Under the pieces are notes generated by a model. The model saw nothing but the letters and a program-made list of their open reading frames with translations. It did not search any database and was not told the origin of the DNA. From contig CADCXC010000003.1 in the NCBI GenBank assembly GCA_902806595.1, positions 1,178,001-1,242,000 of the forward strand: DNA of 64,000 nt. Direction: 5' to 3'. Origin of the DNA: Pyrenopolyporus hunteri (lineage: Eukaryota; Ascomycota; Sordariomycetes; Xylariales; Hypoxylaceae). Made by a program: the position numbers and the translations under genes. Below are positions 26,901-40,271 of this stretch, in pieces; within the stretch, counting starts at the first letter, position 1; each line of letters starts with the position of its first letter.

Positions 26901-28200
26901 TAATTAATAACTTATAAATATAAGTAATAATATTTAATTTTACGATTTATCGTTTCTTAGATTTTAAATAATATTACGTATATTAATAAACCCTTTTATT
27001 ACGTATAAATTTCGAAAAAAACCGTTAAAATATTTTACGTCGAAAATATTTATTTTTTTCTCGAAAAAATATACTATACGTTTTAATAATATAAAAAATA
27101 ATACATTAAAAAAATAAATAAAAATCCCGTATTTTTATATTATTTAAATATAATTTAATATAATTTAAAAAAATATCGTATTTATTCGACGTTTAATTAT
27201 ATTAATATTAAACGACGACGTAAATTTTAAAAAAATTAAATAAAATAATAACGATTTTCCCTTTATTAAAAAGGTTATTTTTTTAAAATCGAATTAAATA
27301 TATTTAAAAAATAATTAATTAACGTTTTTATCATCGTAATCGAATTCGATTACGATTTAAAAAAAAATTTTATTCGCATTTAACGTTTTTATTCGTAAAT
27401 TAATTAAATCGTCGATATCGTTAATCGTAACGTTTTTACTCGAATTTAACGAGTAAAATATAAATATAATAAAATTTATTTTTATTTTTTTATTTTATTT
27501 AAATTATAACGTTTTATAAAAAACTATAAATTAAAAAACGTAAAACGAAAATTTAACCTTTTTTAACGTAATTATAATTACTTTAAAAAAACTTAATATC
27601 GAATATTAAAAAAAATATATCGTTAATTATAATAATAAACATCGAAAATAAATAATCGACGGTATTTAAAAATAACTTTTTTAATATAAAAACCCTTTTA
27701 AAACTTCGATTAAAAAACGTATTTTATATTACCATTAAAAAACGTAAAATTAAATAAATATTAAATAAATATAATATTTTCGATTTATTTATTAATATTA
27801 ATTTTATAATTCGAAATAAAATTAAAATTATTTATTTTATTTAATATATTTAAATACGTACGCATATATTTAATTTATTAAAAATATAATTTTAATTTTT
27901 ACTTTTAAAAAATATATTAATTAAAACTTTATTTATTATAATATATAAAAACTCATTAAAATATATTATTTTTCGATTATTTATTTAATAATTAATTATT
28001 TCGTATATTATTTCATAAATAACCTTTAAAAATATATTATTTAAAATAATCATTTACTTTTAATAAATTAATTTATTATTAAATTAAAAAAATAAATAAT
28101 TTAAACATCGATTTATTTACCGTTTTTAATTTTTTATAAATTTTTAATAATATTATTTTTAATATAGCGAATAATTTAAATTAAATAAATTATTTTATTA

Positions 28201-28262
28201 TTTTATATATTATTATTTTATATATTATTATTTTATATATTATTATTTTATATATTATTATT
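28201..28262. repeat. 15-bp AT minisatellite, four copies
   Basis: The unit ttttatatattatta begins at 28201, 28216, 28231 and 28246. It is pure A/T and lies in RIP-mutated DNA, so it may be an old microsatellite. Confidence 0.8.
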
Positions 28263-31200
28263 AAACGATTTAACGGATATTATTTAATTAATTTTAAATA
28301 TATAACCTTCGAAATAAATTTATCGAATTTAATTTTTTCGATATCGTAAATATATTTACGTATAATTTATAAACGTTATTATTATAAATATAAAAATTCT
28401 CCTTATTTTAAACGTAATTAATATACCTATTTTTATATTATTTTTTTAAGTTAATATACTCGAAAAACGGCTATATAATCGAAGTAAAAAAATTAAAATT
28501 TAATTCGTTTATCGTATTATAATACCGTTTATTACATTTTTAATACGAAATCGCATTACGTCGTTTTTTATTTACGATTAATAAACTTTAAAAACGGTAA
28601 AAATTATATAATAATTAATATATATAATAATTAAACGGATAACTTTAAATCGCTTCGATATATATTCGATGTATTTATTTCGAATATTTTAATAAAACGT
28701 TTTTTATTTTCGAACTTAAATTAATTATTTTTTAAAATACATTTTTTCGATTTAAATCGATTTTTTATTTATAATATATATTTTAATTTTTCCCTTCGAA
28801 TTTATATACGTAAATAATATAATAAAACTTTTTATTTAACGATACGTAATTATAAAATAATTAATAAAAAAACTTATAATAACTTAAATTATATTAAATT
28901 TAAATTTATAACTTTTAAATTTTAAAATTTTTTAATTTAATTAAATCGAAAATTAACCCGTTAACGCGTTTTTCGAAAGTTATTTATATAAAAAAAATAT
29001 ATATTTTTTTTTTCGTTTAAATAATTAAAACGACGTTATATTAATAAAATAAATAATATATTAAATTAATTTTAACTTTATTATAAATTCGAATAAAATA
29101 AAAACTACGAAAAATTATAAATTTTTTTTAATATAATTATTTATTTAATTCGATTTTTTTTTCGATACGTATAATAAATAAATATTCGAAATATTTAAAT
29201 ATTTAATTTATACGTTTATATATAATTTTTAATTTACTTATATACGTAACGTTTTTAATTATTTTAATATTTTAAATAATTAATAACTTACGTCGATACG
29301 ATTTAATTAACCGTTATTTTAAATATAATTTAATTTTAATAAAATATTCGATATATATATATATATATAAAAAATACGTAAATTTAAATTATAATTATAT
29401 TAACGAAAACTTTAAAAAAATATATTAATAAAAAAAAATTTTTTTTAATTAAAGTATAAATTATTAAATAATAATCGTAAATTAAATTAACCGTTTAATA
29501 AAACATCGTTATTACGTAAAATAATATCGTAATAATTATATTAAAAATTAAAAATTATATTACGTTTTTTACTTTATACCTTAAAAATATATCGTAAATT
29601 ACACGTAATAAATTAAATAATATTATATTATATTAAAAATATTTAAGTTTTTAATAATTATATATATGATATTTATATTATAATTAATTAAAACGTTAAT
29701 ATATATTAATTAATTCCCTTTTAATCGATATAAATAATTAAATATTTATATATATAAAAAATATTTAAACTTTTATATTATCGTTTTATATTAACATTAT
29801 TTAATTTATTTATTTATTATTAATATAAATTAAATTCATTTTCGTTTTAATTAATTAAATTTATACCTTATATTTTACTTTTTATTTATTATAATAAAAA
29901 ATATAATTAATTTTTTAAAAAAAATTTAAAAAGTAAATTTATATAAATACTTACTTTTATATATAAATAAATATTTAAGTAAAAAAGTAAATAAATAAGT
30001 ATTTATTTAAATATTTACTTATTTATAATATAATAAATATAAATAATATATATTTTAATTCGAAATTTTATTTAAAAATTTATATAATAAGTAAAAAGTA
30101 AAATTCGTTTTACGATATAATATTAAATTTAACGATTTTTATATAAATTTAATAATAAATTAAAGGAAATCGTTTAATAATAAAATAAATTTTAATACGA
30201 TACGAAAAAAAAAATTTAAACTTTTTTTATTATAATTATTTCGAACGTTATTCCTTTTATAAAATAAATTATATAACGTTTATTATTCGAGATATTCCAT
30301 TTTTTTATAAACGTTTCCCGGTATTTTAAAGTAAAAGCCGGTCGTATAATTCGATTATTTTATACGTAATTATTTAACGTTTTTTTTTTTCGATAATATA
30401 AATTATATTAAAATATAAAAATATTTTTTATCGAATAAATTTAAATTATATTCGAATATATTATTAAAAACGTAATAAAATCGTTTAATAATTTATTATA
30501 ATATAATAAAAAAAATTAATAAAAAAAAATACTTATTCGATTTTAATTTTCGATTATTTTTTTAAATAATTTAAAAAAATATATAATATTAACATAATTT
30601 TTTTTAAACTTTAAATTACGTTATATTTAATTAAAACGTCGTATCGTTTTTATTTAAAAAAAATAAAAATACGATATTAAATATAAAATTAATAATATAT
30701 TTAATTCGATTTATAAATATAAATAATTATTTCGTAATTTTAATTTATAATTATCGTTATCGGCGTTAAATTTTCGTCGATTTATAGTTTTATAATTACG
30801 AAATTTAATTTAACGTTACGTTTTAACGTTTATAATAATAATTAATCGAAAATAAATTAACTTTATTTATAATTAATAATAAAAACGTTTAAAAACGTAA
30901 TATTTTTTATTATATTATAAAATAATCGAACTTTTAAATTTATAATTTAATAATTATCGATTTCGTTTAAACGTTTATAAAAGAAAAATTTAACGATTAA
31001 ATTAATTAAAATAATAGTATAAATATAAAAAAAAATATAATTTAACGATAATTAAATTAATTACGTAATAAATTAAATTACGTATTTAATATAAATATAC
31101 GTATTTTATAAACTTTAAAATTATTTTATTACGATTTCGTTCGAAAAAAATAACCGCATATAAAAATATTATTACTATTCGATAATTAATTAAATAAATT

Positions 31201-32047
31201 TCGATATATTTTAATAAAATTATCGTTTTCGATTTTATTTTAACCCGTAAAAATTCGAAATATATTAATTAAATTATCGAACGATTTATAATAATTACGA
31301 TTTTTTATAAAAAAATTTCGAAATATAATAAAAAATTTATTAAATCGATAAATTCGAATCGAAACTTTTAACGAAATAATTAATTTATCGAATATTAAAT
31401 CGATTAAACTTTTAAAATATAACGAAAATAAATACATTAATTAATGTAATAAACGCATTAATATTTTAAAATTAAATGTCGATTAAATAATATTTTCGAT
31501 TAATTTCGAATTATAAAATATATTTTATCGACATTTCGTAATATCGAAATTTTAAATTTATATCGATTTATAAAATCGTTTATTATCGTTATATTTTTTA
31601 AATTAATAAAATTAAAATATAAAAAAAAATAATGAATTTAACGTCGATAATAAAAGTTTAAAAATTTTCTTATAAAATAAAAATTTATTAAAAAATAAAA
31701 AATTATATAATTTATAATATATTTTATATCGTTATATCGAATAAAAAATAAATAAATTTATAATTTTAATTTAAAAAAAATATTAAAATTAAAACGAAAA
31801 TATAAATGTTTTTATTTTAAATTATAATTTTAATTAAATTCGAATTTATAACTATTTTTTTATTAAATATAATTTCGTAAATTTTATATAAATTTTTAAA
31901 ATCGTTATATTTTATTAATTTATTTAAAAATATAATAACCTTTTATTATTAATTTTACGTTTTTATATTTTATTATTTTTTAAACGAAATATATTATTTA
32001 AAAAATATGTAAATTATATTAAAAGTTTAAAATAATTTAACGATATA

Positions 32048-32275
32048 TTTAAAATCGACCGTTTTAAATTTAACGGATTTTTTCGATTTATTATATTATT
32101 ATTATTTAAAGTTAATTATTTTAAATTCGACGAATTTTTCGAATTTATTACGTTATTATCGTTTAAAATTAATTATTTTAAATTTGACGAATTTTTCGAA
32201 TTTATTACGTTATTATCGTTTAAAATTAATTGTTTCGAATTTGATGAATTTTTCGAATTTATTACGTTATTATTA
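32048..32275. repeat. 57-bp minisatellite, four phased copies
   Basis: Units begin at 32048, 32105, 32162 and 32219, exactly 57 bases apart and without indels. The shared core is gaatttttcgaatttattac. The first copy is the most diverged. Differences among the last three copies are mostly C/T or A/G. Because 57 is a multiple of three, the ancestor could have coded for a 19-residue protein repeat, but no frame is open now. Confidence 0.88.
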
Positions 32276-32433
32276 TTTATATTTATTATTTTTATTATTA
32301 TATTTAAAAATAAATTAAAGCGAAATAATATAGTTATAATATTTAATATATTTTTTTTTATTTATATAAATATATTAATAATATATATGTGTAATCGTTT
32401 ATATTATTTTATTTTCGATAATATAAAAATATC

Positions 32434-32711
32434 GACGAAGTAAATAATAAATTTTACGTTATATAATGTTTAATTTTTAGGAAATTAAAGTAAAAACGAT
32501 ACGAATAATTTTTTAAGGGTGTATAAAAAAAGTATATTATAAAAAAACATATAGATTTTTTATTTATTTATGGAAAAAAGTTTCTTTTTTATAAACGTTA
32601 TTAATTAAGTAATACGTGGAATTATAGGTTAATGTAAAGTTTAAAAATGTGTATTTTTAATACGTATATATTATTTAACTTTTAATGTTTTAATCGTTTA
32701 TATTTTATAAT
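32434..32711 (+). repeat. Direct repeat B, left copy (candidate 5' LTR)
   Basis: About 270 bp repeated in the same orientation at about 39993-40271. Shared blocks include ttataaacgttattaatta, tattatttaacttttaatg and ttttaatcgttta. This copy keeps many G residues (aagggtgtat, atggaaaaaagttt, taggttaatgtaaag) where the right copy has A. The outer limits are approximate. Confidence 0.7.
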
Positions 32712-35700
32712 ATACCCTTTTAATAACGTTGTATTAATCGAATATATTTTTATTTATTACTTTATTTTTTTTATGTTTTTATTTATTTTTTAATATATAA
32801 TTTTTTCGATAAATATAATAAAAGAAATTTTATTTAATAAAATACGCGTTTTATAAATCGTATATATTATTTTAACGGTATAATTTATTATTATTTTAAT
32901 TAATTAAATCGTTATATTTAATTAATTATTAATATTTTTTAAAAATTTTAAAGATTTTTTTAATAATTTAAAAAATATTCTAAATATTTTTACGATTTTT
33001 CGAGTATTTATTTAAAAAAGTTTTAAATAATAAAATATACGATTATTTATATAAATAGTCGTTTTTTTTATTTTTTTATTTTTTAAATTTTTTTAAAAAT
33101 ATATATTAATTTTTTTTTGTTTTTTTTATTATATTGTTAAAAATTTTTATTTATAATTTTTTAATTTATTTTAAAATGTAATTTTTAAATTTTTTCGACG
33201 TTAATATTATTATTTAATTATATATAAAATTTTTTTTTAAATGTTATTTTATATTATAATAATTTTTATTAATATATCGCCGTAAATTTATTATAAATCG
33301 TATATTTAAACGTAAAATTTTAATTATTATTTATATCGTTAATATACGTAAAATTAAATATATTTATATTAATTTATTATAGTTAAAAGTTTAATTTAAT
33401 TAAAGTAGTGTTAATATCGGTTATATTATCGTATTTAATTTTTTTATCGCGGATATTTTTTTTATTAAAATAATTATTTTTATTAATAATACGATGATTT
33501 TTAACCCGGTGTTTTCGACGTTTTAATAGTTAAATTTTCCCTTCGTAAATTCCTTTAATTTCGACGTTTACGGTAATTTTAATTAAAGTATTTTACTTAT
33601 AAACGAGGTAAATAAAGTAATTACCGACCTATTTATTATTTCGTAATACACTATTTTTTTAAATAAAATTAAAAACGGCCGTAAAAGTACTTTTAAAATC
33701 AATAAAAAATAATAAATTCGATTAAACGTTATTATTTTACGTAAAACATTTTATTTTAAATATATATATAATATTTTAATCGATTATTTTATTAAAAAAT
33801 ATTACGAAACGATTAATTATAAATTACGTTATTAATTATATATAAGCGAATATTTATACGGTTTTATATAAATAATTTTTTTTTCGTAATTTTTTATTAC
33901 CTATTAATTATTAATCAATAAATTATTAAAAGTTATTTTAATAATTTATCGATTAATTTAAACTTAAATTTTTAAAAATTAAAAGGTAAATTCGTTATTT
34001 TTTATATATATATCGCGTTAATTTATTAATTTTTTTTTTTAAAATATTACGCGTTACATTATTACGATATATATGCTTTTTAAAATCGTAAATAAAAAAT
34101 TTAAATTAAACGATTAATTTACTTATTTTATTATTAATAGTAAAAATAAAACCTTTATTTATTATTTTTTAACTATATCGTAAAAAAGCTCCCGTTTTAA
34201 AGTAAATTCGTTAAAATTATTTAATCGAATGTATATCGCGTTAAATAAATTAATTAAATACGTTTTTTTTAATAAATTTTTTTAATTTTGCGACGTTTTA
34301 TCGAAGTAAATTTTTTACGATAAATTATTAATGTAAAAGGTTTAAAAATTAATTAATTAAATGTTATAAATAATTATTTTAATAATATAATATAAATGTA
34401 TTATAATTAAAATAATTATAATACGTTTTATTAAAAGTTAATTTTATTTAATTAAAAGTATTATTTTTTATTTTACTTATCTTTAATTTAATAAATTACG
34501 AACGTTTTATAAATTAAATAATAATTTAAAATATTCGAAAATTTATTTTAATAAATTTTTAATAAACTCATTTATCGACATTTAATCGATAGATAAATAA
34601 ATTACCCGAAAAAAATTAATTTTATATTTTTATCGTAATTATATATTATAAATATTTACGTACTTTAATTTAATAATAATTTTTTAATTTTTTTTATTAT
34701 TAATTTAATTATTTATTAATTATTATTATAAATTTTTTAATTTTTTTTTAAATCAAATTTTATATTTTTAAATAAATGTTTTATAATTATAATTTTTTTC
34801 GTTAATTCGAATAAAATAAATAATTTAATTTCGATTATTAAAATCGTTATAATAGTTTAATAAATTAATTTTTATATTATCGAATTATTAAATAAATATA
34901 TTATATACCTTTAAATCGATTTTTTAATTTTTACATCGTTAACATATAATACGTTTTTTACGATTTATAAAATTTATAATTTAACGTTTTTACTTTTATA
35001 TTTAATATTTAAATAATATGTAATATATAAATATTTAATTATTTAATTTATTACTTTAAAATATTTAAATTTAAAGTTTATTAAAAATGTCGAAAATTTA
35101 ATTATTACGAATGTAATATTTAACTTTATTATAATTATTATATAAAATATTAATTTAACGCGCTTTTAATAATTTTTTATTATATTTATTATAATAATGC
35201 TTTTATATTTTAAAAATTTATTAATTAAAAACGATATTATTAATACTTAATTATTTTTAACGAAATTAAATCGTTATACGATTTTTTTAATATAAAAGTT
35301 ATAAAATAATGTAATCGTTTTTTTAATTCGATTTTTAATTACTTTAATTTTTAAATATTATTTTATAAAACTTAATTTTTTAATTTTTTAAATTATTTTT
35401 ATACCGTTTATAATCTTTTAAATTTCGTATTTATTAATACGATAATATATTAATAATATATTATTTATATATATTAATATATAAATTCGATAATTACGTA
35501 TATAAAAAAAACATAGTTTTTTTTAAAATAATTTAAACTTTTAATTTTTTAAAATTTTTTTAATTTTTTTATATTATAATAAAAGTGAATTTTTTAGTTT
35601 ATATAAAGTTTTATAAAGTAGAATGTACTTCCTTAGTTATTTAAATTTATCGAGGAATTTTATAGTTATAAATTTATATTTTTTTTTTTATATTTAAAAA

Positions 35701-38700
35701 CATATTTTTAATATCGAATTAATCGATTTTTAAATCGAATTATATAATTATAATTATTATAATCTTAAATAATTTTATAATAAATATAATAACGTATATA
35801 TTTTAAAATATTATATTTTAACGATTATTTCGAATAATTAATTATAATTTATAAATTTTTAAATATTTATTTTAATCGAATTTATATATAAAAATTTATT
35901 TTATAAAAAACGATTTAATTTATATCGAGTTAATTTTAACGATTTTTTAAGTTTAATTAATATTAAAAGTTTATATTTTTTTTTTTTACGTTTTTAACGA
36001 AGCGATTTTTTAATAAATATTTATTTAAATCGAATTATTTTTTCGACATTAATTTTAAAAAATTCTTTCGATAAATATATAATTTATTAAAAACTACTTT
36101 AATTTATATAAAGTTATTTTAATTAAATATTATTATAATTATTATATGTAACGTTCGATGTTTTCGATTATTTTTTTATATAATTTTTTATTAATTAAAT
36201 ATAAAAATATTAAAAAAATTCGATTAATAGTAATTATTAAATAAAGTAATTAAATATTTTTTATAAAATGTTATAATAAAGACGGTATTATTTTCGAAAG
36301 TTTCGTTATTTTAATTATTAAGTTTTTTACTTTTTTATTTTCGATTTTTTTTATTCGTTAAAAAGTAAACTTTTTTAATATATAATCGACATTTTTTACG
36401 TTTTAATTTATTATTTATTTAATATTTTTTCGAATTTATATTATTTTTTATATTTTCGATTTTTAACGTTTTTCGAAGAAAATTTAAATTATCGAATAAT
36501 TTTATAATTTTAAAGTCGATTTTTTAGTTAATTTTTATTAAGTTTTCGTCGGTAATTACGGTGTTTTTTTAAGTATTTTTTATATTAATAACTTTTATTT
36601 TAAGTTTTAATATTTTATAAAAAGTTAAAAATTTATATAATTTATTTTAAAATTAATTATCGAACGGTTTAATTATTATTACGTTATTTTTAATTAATAT
36701 AAAGTTTTTTATCGATATATTAATTATATTTTTTTATACGTTTTCGATTTTTTTAACTTTAAATGTATTTATTTTCGTAGTCGAATTATTTAAAAGATCG
36801 TTTATTTAATTAATTTTAAATTACGAATTATTTTTTATATTTATATGAGAGATAATTTTAAAAATGTATTTTATTAATTCGAAATTATTTTATAAGTTTA
36901 AAACGGTGTGTAATTTTTTAATGATTTTAATATATGAATTTAATATTATTAAATTTTTTAATTTTTTTTCGTTAATTAATATAAATTAACACTTTTAATT
37001 TTTATTATAAAATTATTTTTTATTAAATTAAATATTTTTAATAAAGATTATTTTATAACGAAAAAGGATTTATACGCGGTATAAATTTGAAATTTTATAA
37101 TTTATTAAATATTTTACGTGCGTTTTTTTTTTATTTTATATATTTGTTTATTTGTTTTTAGGTTACCGTTTTTTAATTTTTTTTTATTTAATAAATAAGT
37201 TTAACACTTATAAATATATAAGTTATTTTAATTAAGTCGTAAATTATTAATAAATTTCTTTACGATTTACAAAGTGTATTATTTAAAGTAATAACGAAAT
37301 TAATTTTCGAATTTTTAAATAAAGTTAATTAAATTATTATTAAAATTAAAATTTATATTATATAAATATATAATTATTTTAATATTTTTCGATTATAATT
37401 TTTTTAAAAAATTTACTTTTAACTTTATTTTAATCGATTTAATTATTAACTTTTATTTAATTTATTTAATTAATTTTATTAATTTTTTAATGTTTAATAA
37501 TAACGTTTCGAAATCGATATTTTAATTTTTAATTTATATTTCGAATTATATACGCTTTTTTTAATTATATATTATTATTTTATCGTTTAATTATATTTTA
37601 TTAATAATAAACTTATATTAACGTCGTATTTAATTTTTAAAATTTTAAATCGTAAAAATCATTTCGTTTTATGTTTTTTATAAAAATATAAAAATATAAA
37701 ATATATTATTATACTTATTTTTAATTATTAAAAAATATATTAACTTATTATAACTTTTCGAAAAGTTAAATAAATTTTATAATATTTGTTAAAAAAGTCG
37801 GGGAAAATAATGTTTTAAAAAGCGCCGTAAAATTATTTATTTAATATATATAATAACGTATTTTTCGTATTTTTATCGTTTTATTTTTTTAATTTTTATA
37901 TTTTTTATTTAATATATTAAAACTTTTAACGTTTTTAATTTTAAATAATTAAATCGTAAGTATTAAAAAAACTTTATATTTTTTTTAAATAAAGATTTAT
38001 TTTTAATAAATTATTTAATTTTATTATATTTTTTTATTAAAAGTAATATTATTATTTTTATTAGGCTTCGAAATAAATTTAACGGTAAAATTATATCGAT
38101 TATTTAAGGTATTCGAAAATAAATAAAAAAAAATTTATATTTAAAAAAAGTAAAGTTAAATTTTATTTTTAATTATCGTATAATATAATTTTTTTTAATA
38201 TTATCAAATTTAAGTATATTATTATATTCGTATAATTAAATATTAATAATTTATTTTAATTTAATAACGAAAATTAAATTAATATAAAATTTAAAAATAT
38301 ATATTATATTCGTAAATTTTAACGTAATAATAAATTTATTTTTACGTTTTAAAACGTTTTTAATGATTTATTTTTTTTTATCGATAATAAAAAAATTCGA
38401 AATATTTACTTTAATACAATCTTTTTTCGGTAAATTTTTATAAAATTTAAGTAGAAATAAAAAGTAGTTATTAATTAAATAAATAATTTCGTAGTTATTT
38501 AATACGATGTTTTCGATTAAAAGATAACGTAAACGTTTTATAATAAAAAAAATTTTATTTAAATAATTTATTTATTTTATTAATTTCGATAAAATTATAA
38601 TTACGATTATCGAATTAAATAAATTATTATTCGTATTTTCCTTTTTAACGTAACGTTAATTTTCGTTATAAAATTTTACTTTTTATTTTTTTTTTTAATT

Positions 38701-39992
38701 TATATTTAAAAGTTAATTTAATACGTAAATTTAAAACGATTTTAAATATTTTTATATTTTTTATCGTTAATAATTTTAATTTTTTAATTTAAAAATTTAA
38801 TTATAACGTATTAAAGGGTTTTATATACGTAAAATTTTTAGAGGTATTTATAAAATAAATTTTTTTTATACGGGTAATTAAATTTTTTAAATTTAAAAAA
38901 TTTATTTTATAAACGATTTTTTTTATTTATTATATATTTTTTTTAATTTAATTTTTTAATATCGTATAATTATTCGTCGAATGTAATGTATATATCGATG
39001 TTATATTTTTAACTATTTTACTTTAATTCGTTAAATATAATATTAAAATATATATCGATTTTTTTAAACGTAAAAAGTAAAAATTTTTCGACTTTATTTT
39101 AAATAAATTTTTCGAATTATTAATTTACTTACCTTTTAATTATATAAATTTTAATTGTATTAAAAAAATTTTTTATTATATTAATTTTTTTAATTTCAAG
39201 GATTTTTTAAGTTTTTATATAAACGGTTAAATTTTTTTATTTCGAATATTATTTCGATAAATTAATAATATTAATTTTTATTTATTTAAAAATTATATAA
39301 TATTTATAACGAAGGTTCGAAATAAATATTAAATAAATGAAAGCGTTATATTTATAAATAACGTTTATAAACGTAGTAATAAATGTATTTTTAAATTTTA
39401 AATATTTAAATTAATAATTATTAATTATATTAAATATGATCGTTTTAATAATTTATTTATATATAATTTAAAGTTTAATGTATAATATCTTAATCTTTTT
39501 AATATTTTTTTTAAATTAATTTACGTAATTTTCGTATTTTTATTCGAACTTTTTTTTAATAAATTTCTCGAATTTTAATTTAATTTTTTTTTTATTTTTT
39601 TTTATTTATTTAATATATTTTTAATTGTAGATTTTTTTAAATTAATTAAAGTAACTTATTTTTTATATTAAATATCGAATATGTTAAATTTTTTTATTTT
39701 TAATAAATTTAATTTTTAATTAATTAAAATTTTTATTAATAAAATCGATTAATTTTTAAATATTAAATATATTATAAGTGTATTAAAGTTGTTTTAATTA
39801 TATTATATAATTTATACGATTTATAAATTTAATGGTATTTTTAATATAAATATTTATTAAAATATTTTTATTTATAATGTTTATAAAATTTAATAATTCG
39901 TTAAATATAAAATCGATATAATAAAAATAAATAATAAATATAATTAAAAAATTAAATAAAGTTTTAAAAGATTTTTTAAAGTATTAATTTTA

Positions 39993-40271
39993 CGCGTAAA
40001 TTAAATTTATAACTTTTACGTTATATAATATTTAATTTTTAAGGAATTAAAATAAAAATAATATAAGTAATTTTTTAAAAATATATAAAAAAAGTGTATT
40101 ATAAAAAAGTATATAAATCTTTTATTTATTTATAAAAAAAAGCTTCTTTTTTATAAACGTTATTAATTAAATAATGTATAAAATCGTAAATTAATATAAA
40201 ATTTAAAAATGTATACCTTTAATATATATATATTATTTAACTTTTAATGTTTTAATCGTTTACGTTTCGTA
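39993..40271 (+). repeat. Direct repeat B, right copy (candidate 3' LTR)
   Basis: Partner of the repeat at 32434-32711. Nearly every substitution is a transition, and most are G to A relative to the left copy, for example aaaaatatat for aagggtgtat. Similarity stops at about 40271, where the flanks diverge. Confidence 0.7.

Larger units (their letters stand above)
32434..40271. mobile_element. Candidate LTR retrotransposon B, about 7.8 kb, destroyed by RIP
   Basis: Defined by the two direct repeats of about 270 bp. The interior is less erased than the rest of the block: parts near 32.3-33.7, 36-37.3 and 38.8-39.9 kb keep G residues outside CpG. No open reading frame or retroelement motif is readable, so the superfamily is unknown. 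Confidence 0.5.

Noticed and set aside
18875..31437. Open reading frames of 60-70 codons inside the AT block (18875-19063, 20718-20933, 31240-31437, minus strand)
   Set aside because: They consist almost only of Phe, Leu, Ile, Tyr, Lys and Asn, follow AT repeats and have no homology-like motifs; they arise from base composition.
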